Shown in pieces: positions 44,880 to 52,402 of a stretch of 64,000 nt of DNA. The translations under genes and the position numbers were made by a program. The notes beneath the pieces are model-generated. The model searched no databases. It was not told the DNA's origin and saw nothing but the letters and a program-made list of their open reading frames with translations. How positions within the stretch are numbered: the first letter of the stretch is position 1; every line of letters begins with the position of its first letter. Source of the stretch: an uncultured Gammaproteobacteria bacterium (GTDB taxonomy: Bacteria > Pseudomonadota > Gammaproteobacteria > Eutrophobiales > Eutrophobiaceae); assembly GCA_943788815.1 (NCBI GenBank), contig CALSRS010000001.1, forward strand, positions 1,301,501-1,365,500. Reading direction: 5' to 3'.

Positions 44880-46637
44880 TTAAGGCAAAGCAAAGACATA
44901 CACGGCATTATGACCTCGTGGTGTCGATAACGCAGCCAAATCCAGGGGTCTTTGGGTTGCAGAATTACCATCCCCGGTCATGACGGCAATATACTGCTTA
45001 CCATCAACGGCATAACTAATGGTGCTCATCTGTATGACCCCGCCCAGGGCGATTTCCCACAGGATTTCACCATCATCCGCATCAAAGGCTCGAAAACGCC
45101 GGTCCATGTCCCCCCAGAATATGAGATCTCCCGCCGTTGCCAGCACCGCGCCATTTCCTGGCAAGCCTGATTCAAAAAGGCGAGTCAGTTCCCCGGTACT
45201 AATATCTATCTTACCCAGGGCATAGGCCTCATCGGGATCGACACCGGGTCGTAATATCCCATTTCTGTCCCGATATCCCGAAGGGCTGGAGAGATCCGCC
45301 GTCATGCCCAGACAATAATCATGAAACGCCACATAGACAGAATTGGTACGCGGATGATAGGCCATGGGCCAGTAACCACGGGTATTGTGATAACAGGTAA
45401 TGACGGAGTCACCGTCTTCTTTAAAGACGTTGTCCCAGTTGATCTCGGCAACACCGGTATTGACATCAATGTTAGAAATATTGAATCTGGCATCATCCAC
45501 AGGAAACGGCATGGCCCAGAGAAATTCTCCATCATCGGCATCCAGTACCCACATCCCGCCACCTTCTCCGATGTGTACCACCACATCGTATTCTTCATTG
45601 GGATCAATGTTGGGATTGATCCACTTCACTTTCGTTGGATCCGGTTTGAGTGTGGTCCTCGCCAGGACACGTTCGTGGGTATGATCCGCATCCCAATCAT
45701 CCCCCGGCAGGTGCTGGTAATACCAGGAGAGTTCTCCTGAGTCCGCCTTTAATGCAATTGTGGAATTACTGAAGAGATCCGCCGGCGCCGTGCGGGACGT
45801 TCCGTCAGGACTGCCGTGCCGACTGAGGCGAGTATAGGGTTGAGGATTCGCAATCCCCCAATAAATCAAACCATTATCAGGATCATAAGATCCAGGTAGT
45901 CCCCAGGGAGAGGCCACGCGTTTTTCTGTCGGCACATTTCCCCAACTATCACCCCCAAAATCCCCTTCACCTGCCGCGGTATGGAAACGCCAGGTCTCCT
46001 CGCCGGTCATGGCATCATTAGCCCCAATATAACAATTGGTATAATTTCGACATGCGCGGGCGGTAATAACATTTCCCTCAACCACGATCGGGGCAGAGGT
46101 ATTTTTTGACCCTGAACCCGGCTCATAGGATTCAACTTCCCAACGTACACTGCCATCCCGGGCATCCAGTGCCACAAGATAACCATCTGGCGATGTGTAG
46201 TAGATCATATCATGGTAGATAGCGAGCGACTTGGAACTGGTACCGGCTATGGCAGATAAACGCACACCACTTGGTGCTTCGCGATTGTATTCCCATACCA
46301 GGTCACCATTGGTAGCGTTCAGGGCAACAACTGAATTGGTTGGTGAAACCACATACATAATACCGTTGTAAACTATCGGGATGGTCTGTTGTGTGCCATC
46401 CGTCATCCCCCGAGACCACACCATCTGTAAGCCATCCACATTATCACGCGTAATCTCAGCTAGGGGACTGAAACGTTGCTCATCATAAGTACGACCCAAC
46501 ATCAACCAGTCATCAGGGGATGGGTTGGTTAACATGTCGGACGTAACTGGACTAAAATTACCAGTTTGCGCCAAGGACTGACCTATACACAGTATTAAAC
46601 TAATAAAAACTATTTGTGACCGTATTGTTATTTTCAT
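44880..46637 (-). CDS. PQQ-dependent dehydrogenase, copy 2
   Basis: From the ATG at 46637 (after GGGGGGAGAA; the upstream ATG at 46652 overlaps that site) the protein is 585 residues with a Sec signal ending near SLAQT. Propeller tryptophan repeats are seen (ALNATNGDLVWEYN, DAMTGEETWRFH, DADDGEFLWAMPFP, DADDGEILWEIA). The Asn ligand is in GIANP and the catalytic region GDDWDAD keeps the Asp-x-Asp pair (D316, D318). As in copy 1, no vicinal Cys pair and no heme domain occur. It lies between a TonB receptor gene upstream and cassette 3 downstream on the same strand, which mirrors the cassette 1 neighbourhood in a different order. Confidence 0.87.
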   Translation of the reverse strand: MKITIRSQIVFISLILCIGQSLAQTGNFSPVTSDMLTNPSPDDWLMLGRTYDEQRFSPLAEITRDNVDGLQMVWSRGMTDGTQQTIPIVYNGIMYVVSPTNSVVALNATNGDLVWEYNREAPSGVRLSAIAGTSSKSLAIYHDMIYYTSPDGYLVALDARDGSVRWEVESYEPGSGSKNTSAPIVVEGNVITARACRNYTNCYIGANDAMTGEETWRFHTAAGEGDFGGDSWGNVPTEKRVASPWGLPGSYDPDNGLIYWGIANPQPYTRLSRHGSPDGTSRTAPADLFSNSTIALKADSGELSWYYQHLPGDDWDADHTHERVLARTTLKPDPTKVKWINPNIDPNEEYDVVVHIGEGGGMWVLDADDGEFLWAMPFPVDDARFNISNIDVNTGVAEINWDNVFKEDGDSVITCYHNTRGYWPMAYHPRTNSVYVAFHDYCLGMTADLSSPSGYRDRNGILRPGVDPDEAYALGKIDISTGELTRLFESGLPGNGAVLATAGDLIFWGDMDRRFRAFDADDGEILWEIALGGVIQMSTISYAVDGKQYIAVMTGDGNSATQRPLDLAALSTPRGHNAVYVFALP

Positions 46638-46735
46638 GGTTTCTCCCCCCATGATTGATATGACATTATCAAAATAGTGCCATATCCATACAACTTGTAC
46701 TAGCTGATAATCAAAATTTGAAAAATGGCAAAAAA

Positions 46736-46758
46736 AAACCGGGGACTAGCCCCGGTTT
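46736..46758 (-). terminator. intrinsic terminator of TonB receptor gene ending at 46780
   Basis: A 9-base-pair stem AAACCGGGG/CCCCGGTTT with loop ACTAG is followed on the minus strand by more T residues. The same hairpin, with the same loop, follows the paralogous receptor at 52403. Confidence 0.88.
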
Positions 46759-46779
46759 TATGATGTAACTACTATTTAC

Positions 46780-49560
46780 TTATTGAAAGTTATAACGGAA
46801 ATTCACACCATAGCTACGGAAGTTATTCGGTGAAAATTGAATACTCTGATAACCGTTCGGTTCAACATCAAATTCAGGATGATAAGTAGGCTTGGCCCCC
46901 AGCATGTTACGCACAAACGCTGAAATCTCCCAGGTTTCATCCACATCACTTAAACCTACCGTCCAGTTGAAGTCACCATGGGTGTCCCACTTATCGGTCT
47001 TGGTAAAGGCGTTGACGTCGGTGACATACCCATCAGAATAATATCCCTTGAAGTTAGAGGTCGCCTTGAACTGGTTGCCTACCGGCATCCAGAAATCCAG
47101 TGTCAACACAAACTTCCAGTCTGGAGTCTTGGCGGTCTCTTCTCCAGCCCTATCGATGAAGAAATCACCGTCGACCAAAGTACAGTTGTTACTGGTAAAA
47201 TTACGCTCTTCCTCCAGGGTACAATTGCCACCGAATTCTATAAACTCACCATCCATGAACGCGCCTGCCAGACTGGCGGTCAACTGTTCGGTGGCGGCGT
47301 AGTTGAAATTAAATTCCAGTCCGCGTACCCGCTGAATACCGGCATTGACATTGAGGAACGGGTCCTCTTCATTCCCGGTGGCCACCGTGGTTTGCAGGTC
47401 AAAGAACTTGGTATCGAACAAACCAATGTCGTACCGGGCACGGCCATCAAACAAGTCGCCCTTGACACCCAGTTCATAGGTCCTTGCCGTTTCTGGCAGG
47501 AATCCAAAGCCATCGGAGTCTGAGTTAAGCGTGGTCACACCAGTATCAAAACCACCGGCCTTGAAGGCCTCTGCCCAGCGGGCATAGAAGGAGTGGTTAT
47601 CCAGCTTGTAACGCAGGGTAACGGTGGGATCAAACGCGGTTGAGTTGAATATTCCATCGCCATTAGGGTTCGATCGCGTAGTAGTGGGTGTCCAGGGTTC
47701 ACGCCGCAGGCTCTCGCCATCCTCGGGCCCGCCCAGGGTATTGACCGTACGGTTAGGATAGATCAAGGCCCCTATTGCGTGGGTCCGTGGACTACGCCAG
47801 TTGGGTGGTGTCTCCCGCCCACTTGGACCGTCATAATCCAGAATCCAGAGCTCGTCTACATCTGCCCCGGGCAGGGTAAACATTACCTGATCTTCGGTTA
47901 CCTGAAGCGCACCAGGGTGCATTACACAAGTGTCCGGATCAAAATTCCCGCCACCCTCGTCTTCATCCGTAACAGCAGAACGACTGCCCCCAGAATTATC
48001 TGAATCGCAAGGCATGGAATCAAATACCCACTGCCCGGCGACACCGGCGATGGCACCGCTCTTGTTCAGGTCCACATAACGACCACCCAGGTCAATGGCG
48101 GCACGGTCATCCAGAAAGTTAAAGGTCACCGAGGCAAATGCCGTCTTCCATTCCTGATCTTCGGCAACGATGTCATTAGACCGTATCCCCCGGCGAACAT
48201 TGGGCCGGGTGGAGTTGGAGGTGATATCATAGTCCGTGGACTGTATGAAGAAACCCACCATCCATTCGATCATCCCACCAGAGGGCGAGGTAAACCGTAG
48301 TTCTGAACTCCATTGTTCATACAGTTCCACACGGTTCTGATAATTCAACAGAAATGGGGAGTTGGAATTGTCCCGGGTATTCACGCGGTCAAATTCACTG
48401 TAACCCGACAGGGAGTTGATCTCGATACCGTTGTCCATGGTGTAGGTCATATCCAGATAACCTGTCATAGAATCGGTCTTATCGATACCACGGGTGCCAT
48501 AGGGACTACCGTAAGAGCCACCGGATTGTTCCCACAACAGTTCATTATAGGCACCCAATGCCTCACGGGCATCGATGGCACCGGTAACGGAATTCTCTTC
48601 ACGTATATTCAGGGGCGGCGCATAGAAAGGCCCACCATTACTGATACCCTTGTTGGAATTAAAACAATCACCGTCTATATCGACATCCTGACTCCAGTCT
48701 TCTCCCCTTGGTGCCGGTGCAAAAACAGAGTTTTCCTGTCCTTCATCACCCGCCCTGGAGATATCATTTCTTCCATATATGAGTGGTCCATCAGTCAGAC
48801 AAACATGAGTCGCCTCAGGAAATTTTTCATAACCAGATGCCTCGAGCTTGAGGCGTGCCTCAAAGTTGCTGGTAGGAGTCCACTGCAAAATGACACGACC
48901 ACCCAGATTTTCATAATCACCAATTTTTAGTCCAGACACGACGTCTCTCATGAAACCTTCTGTGGTCTCATACTTGGTTGCAACTCGAATACCGAGGGTA
49001 TCAGTGATGGGGCCACCAATCGCGGCTTCAAATACACCCTTGGCGTTATTACCGTATTCAGCATCCACATAGCCTTCCCAGGAATCAGTAGGGCGGGCAC
49101 TCTGAATATTGAATGCACCAGCGGTGGCGCTCATACCAAAGAATACTGGTTGGGGGCCTTTTAGGATCTCGATCCTGTCCAGATCCATGAACGCGGTCTT
49201 GACCTGTGCAGGACGACCGTAGTGAATACCATCGATAAAGATAGGAACTGCCTGCTCGACTGTCAGTGCATTACCTGATGAACCAAAGCCACGAACAGTA
49301 CGCTCGGTTGAAAGAAAACCCTGATCATCAACCAGCACCGTAGGGGAGAAGTTAGCCAGATCATCCAGATTTCGATAACCCTGTTTCTGTAATTCAGCAC
49401 CACTGAAGGCCTCTATAGATATAGGCACCTCTTGCAAGGACTGGGTACGACGCTGGGCCGTGACCACAACTTCCTCAAGCACCTGGGCTGATACCAGCAC
49501 CGGACTGAGCATTAATGTTGAAATTACAGTGCCGAGCACCGCTTTAATGTATTTGGACAT
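46780..49560 (-). CDS. TonB-dependent receptor, duplicated pair member A
   Basis: This 926-residue receptor has a signal peptide ending near VSAQV, a leader LEEVVVTAQRRTQSLQEVP, a plug with TVRGFGSSGNAL and RIEILKGPQPVFFGMSATAG, and a barrel ending in YGVNFRYNFQ. It is a close paralogue of the receptor at 52403-55195, differing mainly in the extracellular-loop regions. It is more distant from the receptor at 19267. Its own terminator is downstream and a 367-base spacer upstream. It is placed before the PQQ dehydrogenase and cassette 3, suggesting co-function in substrate uptake and oxidation. The ligand is unknown. Confidence 0.92.
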   Translation of the reverse strand: MSKYIKAVLGTVISTLMLSPVLVSAQVLEEVVVTAQRRTQSLQEVPISIEAFSGAELQKQGYRNLDDLANFSPTVLVDDQGFLSTERTVRGFGSSGNALTVEQAVPIFIDGIHYGRPAQVKTAFMDLDRIEILKGPQPVFFGMSATAGAFNIQSARPTDSWEGYVDAEYGNNAKGVFEAAIGGPITDTLGIRVATKYETTEGFMRDVVSGLKIGDYENLGGRVILQWTPTSNFEARLKLEASGYEKFPEATHVCLTDGPLIYGRNDISRAGDEGQENSVFAPAPRGEDWSQDVDIDGDCFNSNKGISNGGPFYAPPLNIREENSVTGAIDAREALGAYNELLWEQSGGSYGSPYGTRGIDKTDSMTGYLDMTYTMDNGIEINSLSGYSEFDRVNTRDNSNSPFLLNYQNRVELYEQWSSELRFTSPSGGMIEWMVGFFIQSTDYDITSNSTRPNVRRGIRSNDIVAEDQEWKTAFASVTFNFLDDRAAIDLGGRYVDLNKSGAIAGVAGQWVFDSMPCDSDNSGGSRSAVTDEDEGGGNFDPDTCVMHPGALQVTEDQVMFTLPGADVDELWILDYDGPSGRETPPNWRSPRTHAIGALIYPNRTVNTLGGPEDGESLRREPWTPTTTRSNPNGDGIFNSTAFDPTVTLRYKLDNHSFYARWAEAFKAGGFDTGVTTLNSDSDGFGFLPETARTYELGVKGDLFDGRARYDIGLFDTKFFDLQTTVATGNEEDPFLNVNAGIQRVRGLEFNFNYAATEQLTASLAGAFMDGEFIEFGGNCTLEEERNFTSNNCTLVDGDFFIDRAGEETAKTPDWKFVLTLDFWMPVGNQFKATSNFKGYYSDGYVTDVNAFTKTDKWDTHGDFNWTVGLSDVDETWEISAFVRNMLGAKPTYHPEFDVEPNGYQSIQFSPNNFRSYGVNFRYNFQ

Positions 49561-49927
49561 TTAAATCCCCTAATAAAAAATTAATTAAATTGAATATATT
49601 TAGACTACGAAAGGATAGTATACGAAAAGATACCCCGTATAATCAATACCACAAATTGAAATATATCCAAATAAAACCTGTTATTTCAACTATTTGTAGA
49701 TTTACAACAGTTAGTGTTATAAATAATATTGGTATGGAGTTAGGGCATATAATCAAAATGGAATTTTTGTGAAAAATACCAGTTTAATTAAGTCTGATTC
49801 ACACTCCCAAAGATTAATTCTTCAGTATTAACAGCTTCCAAATTGATATTCTTGCTGTCCCGTGATGGTACCGGACGCTAGAAGATATCAATGACCCGCG
49901 GGCAAAAAAGGCCTGTTTTTTAAAGGT
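49561..49927. other. 367-bp intergenic region
   Basis: No gene was found. It is AT-rich near the receptor start and holds that gene's promoter region, but no hexamer pair is convincing. A short A6-GGCC-T6 element near 49904-49922 could act as a weak terminator for the cytochrome c gene. Confidence 0.55.
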
Positions 49928-50302
49928 TTAGTCTCCAGACAGCAGGGGAATGTCATCCGGGTTTGGCGAGGTTGGAATATTTTGAAGATAAGAATAAATC
50001 TCTTGCAGCACATCCTCACTCATTATATTTGGTGAATAGGCGGGCATAACATTTCTGGGACGTCTTACCTGATTGGCAAATGCTTCATACGGGATCAAAG
50101 GCGCTACCAGCTTTAAGTTTAGACCTCCCTGCCCCTGAAAACCATGACACTGCCAGCATCCCATCTCGACATATTCGCGGTAGCCAGCCGGATGCTGTGA
50201 ATCATCCACTACACCCATAAAGTCCAGGGTCTGTTGAGCAGTAGCAAGATGGCTAGCTAATCCAAATAGAAAACCAATCAGGATTTTTTTTCTTATATTC
50301 AT
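49928..50302 (-). CDS. small cytochrome c paired with ThDP enzyme 1
   Basis: This 124-residue periplasmic monoheme cytochrome has a Sec signal ending near ATAQQ, heme motif GCWQCHGFQGQGG, a probable axial Met in RNVMPAYSPN and a C-terminal helix (LQEIYSYLQNIP). GAGGA precedes the ATG. It begins 11 bases after the stop of the thiamine-diphosphate enzyme gene, so the two are surely co-transcribed. The pattern GCWQCHG-QG resembles cytochrome subunits of periplasmic alcohol or aldehyde dehydrogenases. Likely role: to accept electrons from ThDP enzyme 1 or from a dehydrogenase acting with it. Confidence 0.9.
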   Translation of the reverse strand: MNIRKKILIGFLFGLASHLATAQQTLDFMGVVDDSQHPAGYREYVEMGCWQCHGFQGQGGLNLKLVAPLIPYEAFANQVRRPRNVMPAYSPNIMSEDVLQEIYSYLQNIPTSPNPDDIPLLSGD

Positions 50303-50313
50303 TATGTGTATCC

Positions 50314-52239
50314 TCAGGCAGGTTGGCAGACAACGTCAACCAATGCTGGCAGGCCTTGATCAACTATATTAGTAGCACGTTTGATAGCAGGTCCTACATC
50401 GTCCGGATTGGTAATTGGTCCCTCTGAGTAGACGCCAAACGACTGTGCAAGGGTTGCGAAATTTATGAATGGATCTTCAAAGACATTTCCGATCTTGGCA
50501 CCATCACCATCCGCACCGCGCTGTCTGCGAGTCGCCATGCGCTGAAGGTGCATCACTTCGCGATGATAGGCGCGGTTATTATGCATCACCATCAGTATTG
50601 GTATTTTATGATGTGCTGCAGTCCAGATGGCACCCGGCGCATACAGGGCATCACCATCTGGCTGAATCGATACCGAAAACCGGCCATGTTCACGATTTGC
50701 TAATGCCGCACCGATGGTTGCGGGCAGGTTATATCCAACACCCGCCCCTCCAGAGCCACCAATATGGTGATAATGCTGATTCATATCCCAAAGCCTTGAT
50801 GCAGAAGGCAGTCTCGAAACATAAGACCAATCGCGGTCCCTCATTACATCCCACAGTTCCATACTCACTCGGCTAATACTGACAGGGCTCTGGTTCCATC
50901 CGATGGCAGCAGCCTGTCTTGTCCCTTCCAGGATTTGTTGATGGGATTTTTTATAACGTTGCTCCCTGTCTTTTAGTTTAGACCGCATGGACCGAGGCAT
51001 TTGGTTTTTTACCTCTTCGACCAAATATTCCAGAGAAGTTTCTGCATCGCCAGTGATATCCAGATCTACTGGTTGAAAACGTTGAAAGGTCTGGTAATTG
51101 GATTTAACGAATAGGTCCTCAGAACTGATATTGATCAGTTTCACGTCGTCTTTTGCAACTCGTGATTCCGTCCTATGTACCAGATCACGCATGGCATTGA
51201 CGTTATTCCAGAGCCCGTTTTCTTCAAGACCCAGGATCACATCTGCCTGACGTACCAAACCTCGCCCCCCCTGACTAAGGTAATGTTGATTGGGGAAATT
51301 CATTCGACCGGTACCCGATACCGGTGCCTGTAATGCCTCCGCCAGTTCAACCAGAAGCTCCATACCTCTGGGTGTTCTGGAAGTCCTGCCAGCCAGAATA
51401 ACCGGATTCTCAGCAGTAACGAGTAATTTTGCGGCTTCCCGCAAGGCATTCATATCACCATGGGGTGGTTGGGGCATGTTGAACTTGGGAATTGTAGGTA
51501 CGTTGCCGTAAGTATCGGCCTCTTGTAAATGACCATCTAACTGAATCACAACTGGCCCCATGGGCGGTGTAACTGCTAACTTATATGCACGTACTGTAGA
51601 CTCGGCAAAATGCGTCAATGACAAAGGCGTATCATCCCACTTGATAAAATCTCTAACCAGTTTTACACAGTCAATGGCGGAATGTGACCATTCTGCACCA
51701 GGACGCCTGTGAGTCGCTTCCATATGATTACCTGCAAAGATAACCATGGGGGCACGGTCACAATAGGCGTTATAAATAGCCATAGAGGCATGTTGCAAAC
51801 CTACAGTGCCGTGACAGGCCACTGCCATAGGCTTGTATGCCACCTTGGCATATCCATGACACATTGCCGCAGCAGTTTCTTCATGTAAACATGTCAAAAA
51901 TTCAGGTTTACTATTTTCACCATAAGTGGTGATAGATTCTTGTAAGCCACGAAAACTGGAGCCGGGATTTGATGCGACGTAATCGATATCCAAATGCTTC
52001 ATGACATCGACCATGTAATCCGAACCGGCACTTTGGACAAAATAATGATTAGCCTGGTCTTCGGTATAACCCTCAGGGACAGATATCTCCATAGCCTCTG
52101 CATGACTGGTAGGCGGAACTGCAGCAACGGCATTTGCCGCTGGATTGGTACCAGCTGTTTGCGCACCAGCCTTACTAACTGCTAATCCTGATGCGGCGGC
52201 AGCCCCAACCCCTTTTAGAAATTCACGTCGTTTGGCCAT
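50314..52239 (-). CDS. Tat-exported ThDP-dependent enzyme 1
   Basis: From the ATG at 52239 (after AGGGGGAATT; the in-frame TTG at 52254 is less likely) the protein is 641 residues. A Tat signal KRREFLKGVGAAAASG is followed by the three domains of the acetolactate synthase/benzoylformate decarboxylase fold. The PYR domain carries the activating Glu in LHEETAAAMCHGYAK (E120). The PP domain has PDGDALY at 527-533 and the Asn pair in MHNNRAY (N554, N555). The usual first Gly of the GDG motif is Pro here. ThDP enzymes are normally cytoplasmic, so export is unusual. It sits in an operon with a cytochrome c. The reaction may be decarboxylation, oxidation or ligation of a 2-oxo acid; it cannot be fixed from sequence. 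Confidence 0.85.
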   Translation of the reverse strand: MAKRREFLKGVGAAAASGLAVSKAGAQTAGTNPAANAVAAVPPTSHAEAMEISVPEGYTEDQANHYFVQSAGSDYMVDVMKHLDIDYVASNPGSSFRGLQESITTYGENSKPEFLTCLHEETAAAMCHGYAKVAYKPMAVACHGTVGLQHASMAIYNAYCDRAPMVIFAGNHMEATHRRPGAEWSHSAIDCVKLVRDFIKWDDTPLSLTHFAESTVRAYKLAVTPPMGPVVIQLDGHLQEADTYGNVPTIPKFNMPQPPHGDMNALREAAKLLVTAENPVILAGRTSRTPRGMELLVELAEALQAPVSGTGRMNFPNQHYLSQGGRGLVRQADVILGLEENGLWNNVNAMRDLVHRTESRVAKDDVKLINISSEDLFVKSNYQTFQRFQPVDLDITGDAETSLEYLVEEVKNQMPRSMRSKLKDREQRYKKSHQQILEGTRQAAAIGWNQSPVSISRVSMELWDVMRDRDWSYVSRLPSASRLWDMNQHYHHIGGSGGAGVGYNLPATIGAALANREHGRFSVSIQPDGDALYAPGAIWTAAHHKIPILMVMHNNRAYHREVMHLQRMATRRQRGADGDGAKIGNVFEDPFINFATLAQSFGVYSEGPITNPDDVGPAIKRATNIVDQGLPALVDVVCQPA

Positions 52240-52354
52240 AATTCCCCCTCTCAATTGTCCTGTATAAGTCCATTTCTAATGATAAAATCTAATGGTTCTA
52301 AACTACCCTCAAGATATCCAGATCTCAAGTGATATTTTGTGAAAATAATGCAAA

Positions 52355-52381
52355 AAAAACCGGGGACTAGCCCCGGTTTTT
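52355..52381 (-). terminator. intrinsic terminator of TonB receptor gene ending at 52403
   Basis: An 11-base-pair stem AAAAACCGGGG/CCCCGGTTTTT with loop ACTAG is a copy of the hairpin at 46736-46758 and shows that the duplication took in the 3' flank. Confidence 0.88.
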
Positions 52382-52402
52382 AAACTCAAACTTCTAGATT
52401 AG

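Noticed and set aside
48313-48930. 205-codon open frame on the plus strand
   Set aside because: It lies wholly antisense inside the TonB receptor gene, has no plausible ribosome site or family motif, and a shorter form recurs antisense in the paralogous receptor.
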